Under the pieces are notes generated by a model. That model was given only the letters and a program-made list of their open reading frames with translations, was not told the origin of the DNA and made no database searches. From a virus: a DNA stretch of 64,000 nt. This document shows, piece after piece, positions 41,782-48,938 of this stretch. The stretch is from the IMG/VR virus record IMGVR_UViG_3300017971_000201, positions 95,665 to 159,664 of that record; one strand, 5' to 3'. The position numbers and the translations under genes are program-made. The number at the start of each line of letters is the position of its first letter. Positions within the stretch are counted from its first letter, which is position 1.

Positions 41782-42190
41782 CTCTGCTCTCCTCTTCCTC
41801 AACACGCGAGGCCACCGTCCCGAGCAGGTCTACCGCACTGATGTGCTCCTTGCAGTACTGATACTCGTTCAGGATCGCGGTTCGTCTGCACAGCCCTTCC
41901 CAGGTCTCCCCATCCGCGTAGTTGTTGATCGCCCTGTTGAGCACCATCGCGAACCCGTCCGTGTGCTTGACCGTGACGCGGACCGTCCCTTGTGTCTTGT
42001 TCTCAGCAACCTCGGCAAACTCGCACGCGATCTCCTCGAAGGCCGCGCTCTCAGGATCCTCGTCACAGAGATCACCGGCGGCCCAGTTGATCGCCTCGAT
42101 CATCTTCGCGGTGAACGTCAGCTTCCACTCGCCGCTCACGATCAGACCGGCGTCGATCCACGGCTTGTCGAACCCCTCGGTCTCGCTCAC
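41771..42190 (-). CDS. Small protein with AVDxLA motif near C-terminus
   Basis: 139 aa, GTG start overlapping the upstream stop. Ends HISAVDLLGTVASRVEEEES plus four residues. Mixed alpha/beta; function unknown. Confidence 0.66.
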   Translation of the reverse strand: MSETEGFDKPWIDAGLIVSGEWKLTFTAKMIEAINWAAGDLCDEDPESAAFEEIACEFAEVAENKTQGTVRVTVKHTDGFAMVLNRAINNYADGETWEGLCRRTAILNEYQYCKEHISAVDLLGTVASRVEEEESRDGS

Positions 42191-42441
42191 AGTGCCCCCA
42201 CGTCGATCTTGAAGCTGAACCGGACCGGCGCGAGCGTTAGCCTATTGACGATCTCGCGGTTCTTCCGCATCCGCTCGACGTGCTCATCCCACTCCCGAAC
42301 GCGGTGGGCCGCGCGCTTGTCAGCAACAGCCGCCAGGCGGTCGATCGCGGAAGGCTCGGTCGGCGCGCGGCGGAAGATGGCCTTGCTGAGGATCGACTCG
42401 CCGTACTGGTCCATCTCCGCGTAGTCGTCGTAGCGGTTCAT
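42187..42441 (-). CDS. AVDxLA-motif protein of the long-motif subfamily
   Basis: 84 aa, ATGA overlap at both ends. PSAIDRLAAVADKRAAHRVR extends into a basic helix (EWDEHVERMRKNREIVNRL). The same long form occurs at 48324, 54889, 55128 and 55703. Confidence 0.66.
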   Translation of the reverse strand: MNRYDDYAEMDQYGESILSKAIFRRAPTEPSAIDRLAAVADKRAAHRVREWDEHVERMRKNREIVNRLTLAPVRFSFKIDVGAL

Positions 42442-42566
42442 TCGACGCACCGTCCCAGCGCATCGACGGCCGAGGCCAGATCCATCTCGTCCAGCGGCAC
42501 CTCGATACCGTCCTGCGCCGGGCTGTTGCTGTAGGCGTAGTGGCGGAGGACGACGAAGACGGTCAC
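42438..42566 (-). CDS. Micro-protein ending in AVDxLA motif
   Basis: 42 aa. GTG start in GTGA overlap and ATGA overlap at its end. Reads MTVFVVLRHYAY... and ends DLASAVDALGRCVE. Short but supported by coupling on both sides and by the motif. Confidence 0.62.
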   Translation of the reverse strand: MTVFVVLRHYAYSNSPAQDGIEVPLDEMDLASAVDALGRCVE

Positions 42567-42811
42567 ACCAGCCCCGCCAGACGGTCGACGGCGCTCATGG
42601 TCTTACGGTACGCCTGCACCAGGTGAATAGCGGTGAGCTGACGCCGGTAGACGTCAACCGCGCTCGGGATGCCGAAGTTCTCTGCATGGTATAGCGAGCT
42701 GAACACGATCTCTTCTTCGTTGGCCAGCGCCCCATCACTCATGTGGCCGAGCCACGGCCAGCGGTCGATGAGGGCTTGGATCGACTGGCTCACGTGTCGT
42801 GCCGGGCTCAC
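42563..42811 (-). CDS. Small protein with C-terminal AVDxLA motif
   Basis: 82 aa; GTG at 42811 in GTGA overlap, or GTG at 42793 inside an 18-bp tandem duplication. Ends RKTMSAVDRLAGLV, with a second partial copy (IPSAVDVYRRQL) 25 residues earlier. Confidence 0.63.
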   Translation of the reverse strand: MSPARHVSQSIQALIDRWPWLGHMSDGALANEEEIVFSSLYHAENFGIPSAVDVYRRQLTAIHLVQAYRKTMSAVDRLAGLV

Positions 42812-42821
42812 GTGTCGTGCC
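42789..42821. repeat. 18-bp tandem duplication at overlapping start/stop
   Basis: CTCACGTGTCGTGCC occurs at 42789-42803 and 42807-42821; it duplicates the GTG start and its overlap. Confidence 0.85.
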
Positions 42822-43386
42822 TGCCCTCCCGCCAGGCCAGGATGCCGGCGTTGGCGAACTCTCGCCCGAGAGATTCGCCGCCGTAGGCCGCCGTGAAGGC
42901 CGAGAAGATCTGCTCGCGGATACCGGCTAGCGCAGCCTCGTGCTCGTCCATCTCCTCGGGCGACCACACGGACTCGAGACCAGACTGCTTGCCCCGCTGG
43001 TAGCCGCGCACGCCGAGCGTGTCGAAGATCCAGGTCGCGATGGCGCAGTGGACGCTCTCGTCGGTCGTGAAGCTGTGCGGATCGCCGGTGGAATACTCGC
43101 CTGGTCCCCAGCGATCATAGTCGAGGTGGCGCAGCCCTTCGACTCGCTGCGCCGCTCCGAGGAGCGACAGGGCGATCCGGTCGCGCACCATGTCGACCTG
43201 CCGCTCCATGTCGTGGAGCCAATCGGGATGGCCGGACGCGTCGGCGATGTCCCAGATCGCGCGCGCGGCCTCGTGGAGCTTCTTGTCGGCTCTGTACGCG
43301 AGCTGCTCCGCCTTCGTCCGCCGAGCCTCAGCCTTGGCCTTCTCGAGCGCGCCCTCGGCCGCCTTCACCTTCTCGTCGGGGGTCAC
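42808..43386 (-). CDS. Hypothetical helical protein
   Basis: 192 aa; GTG at 43386 with TGGAGG upstream. Long Ala/Lys/Glu helix at the start, then WIFDTLGVRGYQRGKQSG and FTAAYGGESLGREF. First gene of the overlapping series. No family recognised. Confidence 0.62.
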   Translation of the reverse strand: MTPDEKVKAAEGALEKAKAEARRTKAEQLAYRADKKLHEAARAIWDIADASGHPDWLHDMERQVDMVRDRIALSLLGAAQRVEGLRHLDYDRWGPGEYSTGDPHSFTTDESVHCAIATWIFDTLGVRGYQRGKQSGLESVWSPEEMDEHEAALAGIREQIFSAFTAAYGGESLGREFANAGILAWREGRHDT

Positions 43387-43405
43387 GTCGGTCCTCCATA
43401 CCGAC

Positions 43406-43414
43406 GTTCTACCC
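43406..43414 (-). promoter_or_regulatory. Extended -10 promoter GGGTAGAAC
   Basis: Perfect copy; leader of about 14 nt with TGGAGG before the GTG at 43386. Overlaps the end of the gene upstream. Confidence 0.55.
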
Positions 43415-43783
43415 GGGTCTGATCTTCTCGATCGACTCCAGGGAGCGGCGGCACATCTCATCGTCGAACATCGCGATGTGACAATCACTTAGATCGATCT
43501 CGAGGGCCGCCGCGAGCTTCAGATACCAGCGGAGCCGAGCCCCTCGCGGCTCGGGATCCCGCTTCCAGAGCGGATCGAAGGCTTCATGCACCTTCATCCT
43601 GAGCGCCCGCAGCGGAGCGTCGGCGAGTGTCCCGAGCGGCGTCTGGCCATCGTGCTTGTGGGTTCCCACGCGCGCGCCACACGGCCGGCAGAGCCAGATG
43701 TTGCCGTAGGAGACGCCGCCGTAGACCTCGGCCGAGTCAGTCAGCTGGGCGGGCTGGCCGCAGTATGGGCAGATGACGTTCAC
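43409..43783 (-). CDS. DUF3268-like zinc-finger protein
   Basis: 124 aa. CPYCGQPA and CRPCGARVGTH, then TPLGTLADAPLRALRMKVH and FDPLWK, match my memory of the DUF3268 zinc-finger family common in phages, function unknown. GTG at 43783 is 7 nt after GGGTAGAAC, leaderless. Confidence 0.78.
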   Translation of the reverse strand: MNVICPYCGQPAQLTDSAEVYGGVSYGNIWLCRPCGARVGTHKHDGQTPLGTLADAPLRALRMKVHEAFDPLWKRDPEPRGARLRWYLKLAAALEIDLSDCHIAMFDDEMCRRSLESIEKIRPG

Positions 43784-43790
43784 GAACCAG

Positions 43791-43799
43791 GTTCTACCC
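43791..43799 (-). promoter_or_regulatory. Leaderless promoter GGGTAGAAC
   Basis: Perfect copy 7 nt before the GTG at 43783. Its TAG is also the stop codon of the DUF6527-like gene. Confidence 0.6.
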
Positions 43800-44111
43800 G
43801 CAGTCGAACCTCGGATCCTCGACCGGGAGCGTTTGGCCGGCCAGCTCGTGCGTACAGTCGCCGAGGAACTGGACCATCCCCTCTCGCAGGAACAGGTGGC
43901 AGCGGTGGACGCCGCGCTCAGGCTCAGCGTGGTCTCGGTTGCACAGCAGGGACGGTGAGAACGTCGGCTTGTCGATGTTGCCGTTGAACGTCCAGACCGG
44001 GCCGGACTCATTCGTACCGAGCTTGGTGGTGAATCGATGATGGATCTCGCAGCCGGGACAGAAAAACCACCACGATTCACCGCCAGCCTGGGTCATTGTT
44101 CTCTGAATCAT
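43794..44111 (-). CDS. DUF6527-like protein
   Basis: 105 aa. SWWFFCPGCEIHHRF, VWTFNGNIDKPTFSPSLL, and CHLFLREGMVQFLGDCTHEL followed by AGQT are the signature blocks of DUF6527, a family frequent in phages and, as I recall, also found in bacterial ubiquitin-like (Bub) operons as a presumed peptidase. Activity here is unproven. ATG at 44111 in ATGA overlap. A 29-aa relative of its N-terminus lies at 44650. Confidence 0.82.
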   Translation of the reverse strand: MIQRTMTQAGGESWWFFCPGCEIHHRFTTKLGTNESGPVWTFNGNIDKPTFSPSLLCNRDHAEPERGVHRCHLFLREGMVQFLGDCTHELAGQTLPVEDPRFDCG

Positions 44112-44632
44112 GTGGGGATAACTTCCATGTTCTTCTGCCCGGACGCGGCCACCTCGCACGGCCAACGGCCCTCTTCCACCAACGCTCTCCTGTGCGCGAG
44201 AATCATGGCCGGCGCGTTCTTGCCGAGGCGCCTGTTGAGAGCAATTAGGGACGGGTAAACACCATCCGCAACCAGCGTGTGTGCTGCATCCAGAATGCGC
44301 TCACGCATCGCCGCCGATACGGTCAGCTTCGGCTGAATCTGGGATGACGAGGTGTGAGGGCAGTAGCCAAACGCGCCGATGGAGCAATTACAGTTCGCGC
44401 ACAGAACACGAAAGCCCGGCGGAAATCCGTGTTTCTTCACCCACAGATAAGTTCGCTTGCCGGCTCCGCCAGTTACTCTGCGGTGCGAGGCCCCATCACC
44501 GTCAACGTGATCCAGGCACAGAAACTCCAGGTGGTCCTCGCCGCAGCACGCGCATCGCGGCGTGGCGTCGTCGCTGTAGCGGGATAACACCTCGAATCGT
44601 AGGCGGTGGTTGTAGCGGCTCGCGCTGGTCAT
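44108..44632 (-). CDS. HNH endonuclease
   Basis: 174 aa. CACCGEDHLEFLCLDHVDGD and GFPPGFRVLCANCNCSIG form the zinc-bound HNH fold used by phage homing and packaging-linked nucleases. The C-terminal half is helical, perhaps DNA-binding. Coupled to the DUF6527-like gene. Confidence 0.82.
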   Translation of the reverse strand: MTSASRYNHRLRFEVLSRYSDDATPRCACCGEDHLEFLCLDHVDGDGASHRRVTGGAGKRTYLWVKKHGFPPGFRVLCANCNCSIGAFGYCPHTSSSQIQPKLTVSAAMRERILDAAHTLVADGVYPSLIALNRRLGKNAPAMILAHRRALVEEGRWPCEVAASGQKNMEVIPT

Positions 44633-44649
44633 ACAGCCTCCGATACCGC

Positions 44650-44739
44650 TTATAGCACCAGCGCGACAAGATCGATAGGCTTTAGCGACCAGAACCAGTA
44701 TCCCTCGCCGCCCGCCTTGGTCGTCACTCGTTGGATCAT
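44650..44739 (-). CDS. 29-aa relative of the DUF6527-like N-terminus
   Basis: MIQRVTTKAGGEGYWFW then a hydrophobic end. The first 17 residues match MIQRTMTQAGGESWWFF of the gene at 44111. TAGAAT lies 7 nt before the ATG, so it looks expressed. A truncated duplicate, decoy or remnant. Confidence 0.55.
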   Translation of the reverse strand: MIQRVTTKAGGEGYWFWSLKPIDLVALVL

Positions 44740-44746
44740 GGCCTCG

Positions 44747-44752
44747 ATTCTA
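44747..44752 (-). promoter_or_regulatory. -10 candidate TAGAAT
   Basis: GTAGAAT 7 nt before the ATG at 44739; leaderless arrangement. Confidence 0.45.
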
Positions 44753-44763
44753 CACGAGCCATC

Positions 44764-45396
44764 TCACCCGCCGATCCACTTCGCGATTGCGCTGATGAGT
44801 CCGAGCAAGACCGCGACAACGAGCGTGAGCACGAGGCGGCGCTGCTTGCTGCGTCGGTTCGCCTCGGTGTGCCGCTTCACATCCTCGAAGAAGTCCGCGA
44901 TTCGCTCGTCAGCGCTGGCCGCTCTCTGCTTCGGCGGACCGTCCTGCCAGATGTCGTCTACGTCCCGGTGGCAGTAGACGCACCGTTGATCCTTGCCGAA
45001 CTTGTGCCGGCAGGCCGGCTCCTCCTTCGGCCCCTTCTCGGCTCGCCGATACGCCAGCCAGTCCTTGAGTCTTCCGCGCACGCTCGGCGGCGGCTCCGCG
45101 AGAGGGTCCCGCTCGTCGCAGCCTGGGGTCGGACAGGAACCGGCCCCCAGGAGGCACTGGGCGTGCGTCAGCGCGCCGCAGCCCCGGCAGATGACCAATC
45201 CGTCAGGCCCATCGTGGCAGAGCACACAGCGCTCGTCCTTGCGCCGGCCGCTCGGCCGGAGCTTGAACAGCGGCGGCTCGGGCGGCTTCGTGTGATAGGA
45301 GCGCGGACGAGGGGGCGGCGAAACCGGCCTGATCGGCCTGGCCGGCCCCGTAGGCGGCTTCTCACCCGGCGGGATGTCTCGACCCCACCGCCCCAC
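44764..45396 (-). CDS. Tail-anchored RING-finger-like protein
   Basis: 210 aa. Pro-rich N-terminus; CVLCHDGPDGLVICRGCG and THAQCLLGAGSCPTPGC give eight Cys/His ligands in prokaryotic-RING order. A second Cys pair CVYC lies near 145. The C-terminus is one transmembrane helix (LVLTLVVAVLLGLISAIAKW), so the RING-like part would face the cytoplasm. GTG start with GGGAGG upstream. RING folds in bacteria are often protein-interaction modules; ligase activity is not implied. Confidence 0.75.
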   Translation of the reverse strand: MGRWGRDIPPGEKPPTGPARPIRPVSPPPRPRSYHTKPPEPPLFKLRPSGRRKDERCVLCHDGPDGLVICRGCGALTHAQCLLGAGSCPTPGCDERDPLAEPPPSVRGRLKDWLAYRRAEKGPKEEPACRHKFGKDQRCVYCHRDVDDIWQDGPPKQRAASADERIADFFEDVKRHTEANRRSKQRRLVLTLVVAVLLGLISAIAKWIGG

Positions 45397-45416
45397 GCTA
45401 GTCCTCCCTCATGGGC

Positions 45417-45725
45417 TCAGCCATCGGAGATCCTCGTAGCGCGTCGCCTTGCCAGAAGCACCAGGATGCTGGCCCGCGCAGAGGAGAAGCCCACGAGTGG
45501 AACTTGGCGATGCGGGCTGAACTCGCCGGCATCTGTCTCGCGCACCCTGCTCGGAATCAGTCGATCAGAGCTGGTATAGATCCGGTTGTCCTTCATGTAC
45601 TCGAAGGCGAGCCTTCTGGCGGCAGCCCTGGCCGATCCGTCCGACAGCCATACACCGTGGTAGACGTTGGTGTGATTGCGTCGCCGCCGGTACTCGTTGG
45701 ACAGCACCACGAACACGGTCTTCAC
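45417..45725 (-). CDS. Hypothetical small protein
   Basis: 102 aa; GTG at 45725 in GTGA overlap with the DUF4326-like gene. KTVFVVLSNEYRRRRNHTNV then GVWLSDGSARAAARRLAFEY. No family recognised. Confidence 0.6.
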   Translation of the reverse strand: MKTVFVVLSNEYRRRRNHTNVYHGVWLSDGSARAAARRLAFEYMKDNRIYTSSDRLIPSRVRETDAGEFSPHRQVPLVGFSSARASILVLLARRRATRISDG

Positions 45726-46014
45726 GGGTCGGGCTCCGAATCGGCGATCTCGGCCAGAATGTCGCCGTGACACGCCTTCGGCTTGCAGTGGCAGCCGAGG
45801 ATCTTGCCGCGCAGCTCCCGCCGGGCCGCCTCAACCATCTCTGGGCGCGCGAGGACCCACTCGCGGTAGCGGTCGAGCGCCTCCTCGCGCGTGGCGACCC
45901 TGTACTCGGCCAGCGTTCCCGGCCGGTGGCTGAACGGGTTCCCCGCTTCGACGGCCGGCCGATGTAGACGTGGTTCCTCGATCCACGGTGGATGTTGACG
46001 ACCCTGGTCTTCAT
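45722..46014 (-). pseudogene. DUF4326-like gene with single-base frameshift
   Basis: Frame 1 from the leaderless ATG reads VVNIHRGSRNHVYIGRPSKR; frame 2 continues NPFSHRPGTLAEYRVATREE through LRGKILGCHCKPKACHGDIL. Joined they are a normal DUF4326 protein (YIGRPSKxGNPF). The break sits in a run of four C at 45941-45944; one more base would restore it. Either a real mutation or a homopolymer error. Confidence 0.75.
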
Positions 46015-46020
46015 GCCCCC

Positions 46021-46029
46021 GTTCTACCC
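46021..46029 (-). promoter_or_regulatory. Leaderless promoter GGGTAGAAC
   Basis: Perfect copy 6 nt before the ATG at 46014. Confidence 0.65.
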
Positions 46030-46062
46030 GGGGTAGGTAGATTGACCACGCTGATGAATAGA

Positions 46063-46092
46063 ACGACCGGGGGCGCTCTCGCCCCCGGTCGT
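46063..46092 (-). terminator. Strong GC hairpin
   Basis: Perfect 13-bp stem (ACGACCGGGGGCG / complement) with a 4-nt loop; on the minus strand followed by TCTATT. Likely ends the gene at 46121-46592. Confidence 0.65.
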
Positions 46093-46120
46093 GCTTCCCA
46101 ATCGTGCTGCTTGTAGGCGG

Positions 46121-46592
46121 TTAGGCGCCCTTCTTCCCCTTATTCTCGGAGTCGTCCTTCTCCTCCTCATCGGGGTCCTTCAGCAGACCACGGTACCGGA
46201 GCTGGTCCGACCATCGGGCTCGCTCATCGTCCTCGTCTAGGATGAAGCCCATGCGAATGTTGACGGCTCCACCGTACCAGGGAGGCAGGCAGACAACATT
46301 CTTGACATTGCGATGCTCGGACTTGACCCGGTCGGAGACCATCCGACGCACGCCGGTCTCGTAGAGGTTGGGGACGGAATTAGGATCGAGACCGTGAACG
46401 GCCGTCACATAAGGAGGCATCTGCTTCCCGTCAGGCGCCGTAACGACCGATACCGATGACATCGGCTGCGCGTTCCACCACGCGTCTGCCTCCTCCGAGA
46501 ACTTCGGGGGGTCTGTTTTTTTCTACGCGAGGGTCGTAAACATCGGGATGTCTGGAAACCGAGGGTTCCTGACAGGTAGACACGTCACCCAT
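46121..46592 (-). pseudogene. Hypothetical gene with homopolymer frameshift
   Basis: The upstream frame from ATG 46592 reads MGDVSTCQEPSVSRHPDVYD then PRVEK; after a run of seven A (46516-46522) the other frame reads TDPPKFSEEADAWWNAQP and continues to a Lys/Glu-rich end. Together about 155 aa. A one-base change in the A7 run joins them. Otherwise only the part from ATG 46462 (113 aa) is made. Function unknown. Confidence 0.5.
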
Positions 46593-46697
46593 TGGAGTTA
46601 CGCGCTGGATGCACCCTGAGCGACGCGGCCGGGCCAACCGGATGGAGCGCGGCCCCTGGAACGAGAAGTGGGATGGCCACCGCCAGCGCGGTCCAGG

Positions 46698-46706
46698 GGG
46701 TAGAAC
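46698..46706 (+). promoter_or_regulatory. Extended -10 promoter GGGTAGAAC
   Basis: Perfect copy; short leader with CGGAGG before the GTG at 46727. Drives the five overlapping plus-strand genes to 48051. Confidence 0.6.
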
Positions 46707-46726
46707 GGAGAGCGGAGGCAAGAACC

Positions 46727-46948
46727 GTGCAGATCAGACTCGAGACCAGTCAGTTGGAGCAGGCGTTCGCCGAGTGCGACGACATCTACGTCTGGGTCGA
46801 CGACCTGTTCGGCGAGATGGGCGCCTACGTCCGCGTGGACAAGGAGCACTTCCTGGGCACCCTGAAGGCCGAGACCAAGAAGGGCTGGCGGCTCTACTAC
46901 GACGTCATCCTGAAGGGCGCCGACCTCTGGATCGGCGGCGGCGGATGA
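46727..46948 (+). CDS. Small hypothetical protein
   Basis: 73 aa, GTG start with CGGAGG. Acidic helix DDIYVWVDDLFGEMGAYVRV then beta strands. No motif. First gene of the series. Confidence 0.6.
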   Translation: MQIRLETSQLEQAFAECDDIYVWVDDLFGEMGAYVRVDKEHFLGTLKAETKKGWRLYYDVILKGADLWIGGGG

Positions 46949-47175
46949 AGCGCGGCGACCGGGTAGAGATCTTCGAGGGTCTCCCGAGCACACGCGGCCT
47001 GCGCGGGACGGTCTTCGGGGTCGGCCCCATGGGCACGTTCGTGAACATCCTGCCGGACCAGTGGGACCGGAAGCTGTGCGGCATCCCGATCGATCACGTT
47101 CGCGCGATCTCGGCCGTCGAGCAGCTCGGTGACCTGGCGCGCAGTAGCATCCGGCTGGGAGGGCAACCGTGCTGA
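46945..47175 (+). CDS. SH3-like small protein with AVDxLA motif
   Basis: 76 aa, ATGA overlap. RGDRVEIFEGLPSTRGLRGT barrel; AISAVEQLGDLARSS near the end. Confidence 0.68.
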   Translation: MKRGDRVEIFEGLPSTRGLRGTVFGVGPMGTFVNILPDQWDRKLCGIPIDHVRAISAVEQLGDLARSSIRLGGQPC

Positions 47176-47387
47176 GCATCCTGATCAGGTTCATCTTCTC
47201 CCGCCTCGCGCGCCTCCACTGCTGCGCGTGCGTAGCCCTCGGGAGGCCGGGCGGCGGCCTCACACCGGGCGAGCAAGATCTGATCGCCGGCGGCTACAGC
47301 CACCTCGCGATCGAGTCGGTGAGCTTCCGCCTCGATGTCACCTATGAGGAGGCCAGGGACCGCATCTACCGCTGGCTGGCGCCGTGA
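47169..47387 (+). CDS. Small hypothetical protein with hydrophobic N-terminus
   Basis: 72 aa, GTG start overlapping the previous gene. MLSILIRFIFSRLARLHCCA is hydrophobic enough for membrane contact. No motif. Confidence 0.52.
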   Translation: MLSILIRFIFSRLARLHCCACVALGRPGGGLTPGEQDLIAGGYSHLAIESVSFRLDVTYEEARDRIYRWLAP

Positions 47388-47671
47388 GTCCAGCTGACGC
47401 GATCAAGGCCAGCCGGATCGGCCTCGCGATCGACGAGAGCTACGAGCCGCTGGTCTTCTACTGCTCGCGCGATTCGATCTCCACGGTCCGTACCCACCTC
47501 TGCCGGATAGGCCAAACGGCCCGCGCCCGCGCGCTTAGGCTCCTCGGAGAACACGAAGCCGGGACCATCCGCATCCAGCTCGTTCCCATGAGTGACGCCG
47601 AGAAGACCAAGACCTGGGAGCCGGTCGCGCCCAAGACCGCGATCGACGACCTGGCGGACCTGGCACGCTGA
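47384..47671 (+). CDS. Small protein with C-terminal AVDxLA motif
   Basis: 95 aa, GTG start in GTGA overlap. Ends exactly with PKTAIDDLADLAR. Preceded by helix GQTARARALRLLGEHEAG. Function unknown. Confidence 0.66.
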   Translation: MSPADAIKASRIGLAIDESYEPLVFYCSRDSISTVRTHLCRIGQTARARALRLLGEHEAGTIRIQLVPMSDAEKTKTWEPVAPKTAIDDLADLAR

Positions 47672-48051
47672 TGAGCGGCACATCCGGCAGCGGCGGCACC
47701 CACACCGGCAAGCTGTCCGGCGGCCCAACCCCTCTCTACTCCTCCGACCAGATCACAGACAGGATCATCCGCCCAGAGGAGCCCTCAGCAGTCGAGCTGC
47801 TCGGCGACGTAGCGACTGGTCAGCGCAGACCCGCCCGCTATCGCCTGCCCCACCTCCCCGTGAAGCCTGGCTCCGTCGTGCTCATGCCCCTGGACCCGGA
47901 CGCGCCGGTGCCGTTCATGACCGATGACAGCAACGGCAACCTCGGCGGCGACATCGCCACGATCGACTACAAGACTGGCATCATCGAAACACACGACCCG
48001 CTGCCGCGCGTCCCGCTCAAGGCCGGCTGGATCTTCTGTACAGAGACCTAG
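47671..48051 (+). CDS. Protein with internal AVDxLA motif and beta-rich C-terminus
   Basis: 126 aa, ATGA overlap. EEPSAVELLGDVATGQRR lies at about residues 36-53; then a beta-rich part (GNLGGDIATIDYKTGIIETH) like those of phage virion proteins. If so it may link the motif to the particle. Confidence 0.62.
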   Translation: MSGTSGSGGTHTGKLSGGPTPLYSSDQITDRIIRPEEPSAVELLGDVATGQRRPARYRLPHLPVKPGSVVLMPLDPDAPVPFMTDDSNGNLGGDIATIDYKTGIIETHDPLPRVPLKAGWIFCTET

Positions 48052-48053
48052 CC

Positions 48054-48302
48054 TCAGCAGCCGACTGACAAGCCGTCCGCGTCGCCCTCGATCCGGCGGA
48101 GCTTCGGGTGCTTCACGAGCTTCTGGGGCGTCGACTTGTCGAGACGCACCCCACCGATCTTGTGCTTCGCCTCGAAGTCGATGATGTAGCCGTGGACTCC
48201 CTCGTGCGCGCTCACCGGCTTCAGGTACGGCAGCAGTCGAATGATCTCGGCCTGTGCCTTCGGCAGCGCACTCACGTCGATCCGGGTCGCCTCGGTCAGC
48301 AC
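48054..48302 (-). CDS. Small hypothetical protein
   Basis: 82 aa, ATG. PKAQAEIIRLLPYLKPVSAH then a basic end (HPKLRRIEGDADGLSVGC). No family recognised. Confidence 0.52.
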   Translation of the reverse strand: MLTEATRIDVSALPKAQAEIIRLLPYLKPVSAHEGVHGYIIDFEAKHKIGGVRLDKSTPQKLVKHPKLRRIEGDADGLSVGC

Positions 48303-48323
48303 GCGATCGTCGGCGGCCCGGGG

Positions 48324-48707
48324 TTACGCGCGGGCGCGCTCTTCCTTCTTATGAACCCCTTCCCGCGCAATTTTAGCCCCCAACGGATTGTCCACCGCCG
48401 GCCCCTCGAGCGGATCCCTGTAGACCCTCCACCGCTGATTGATCAGAGACCTCCACTCCCGCCACTCCCTCCACTCGCGCACGCGTCTGGCCGCCTCGCC
48501 CTCCGGGTCCGCGATGGCGGCGAGCTGATCGACCGCGCTCGGCTCCTCGAATCGGCGGGCGTGCCTGGACATGATGCTCTTGCGCAGGGAGAAGTCGTTC
48601 GGATCGACTGTGGTCGCGGGAACCTCGGGGATGTAGGGCGCGAAGATGTAGCCGGGGCTCAGTCCGGTCTCTCCATCGGCCGGTCGTCCGTTCTGGTCCG
48701 CGATCAC
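48324..48707 (-). CDS. AVDxLA-motif protein of the long-motif subfamily
   Basis: 127 aa, leaderless GTG 6 nt after AGGTAGAAC. Residues about 20-45 (YIPEVPATTVDPNDFSLRKS) resemble the C-terminal end of the capsid protein here (YIPMEITPNFIDPNDLSLRR). Then PSAVDQLAAIAD continues into REWREWREW. The capsid-like segment beside the motif is intriguing. Confidence 0.66.
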   Translation of the reverse strand: MIADQNGRPADGETGLSPGYIFAPYIPEVPATTVDPNDFSLRKSIMSRHARRFEEPSAVDQLAAIADPEGEAARRVREWREWREWRSLINQRWRVYRDPLEGPAVDNPLGAKIAREGVHKKEERARA

Positions 48708-48713
48708 ACCTCT

Positions 48714-48722
48714 GTTCTACCT
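48714..48722 (-). promoter_or_regulatory. Leaderless promoter AGGTAGAAC
   Basis: Exactly 6 nt before the GTG at 48707. Confidence 0.6.
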
Positions 48723-48938
48723 GAACCTGAGCCCGGGCGCCGGCTGCGGAGCCGTGAGCGCCGGTTCCGGTGACGTGCTTGTGCTGTGAGCTGGCGCACC
48801 CTGGCGTAGCCGTGGGGCAGGAGCCCTCGGGTTGCGCGGGCTGCACCCTACGTGGTGAGTTTCCAAGGGGAGTGATCGATAGTCCCCTCCCATTCCATCG
48901 CCCGTGCGCTTGAGGGGGCTTCAGTGGCGCAGGAACCG
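48723..48938. other. Intergenic region with imperfect repeat
   Basis: 216 nt, no gene. Contains ATAGTCCCCT...CGCAGGAACCGC (48885-48940), which recurs imperfectly at 49683-49746 on the other side of the endonuclease gene. Confidence 0.5.

Noticed and set aside
46512-46522. A-AAA-AAC slippery heptamer as a -1 programmed frameshift site
   Set aside because: A -1 shift enters the wrong frame; joining the two halves needs +1 (or loss of one base).
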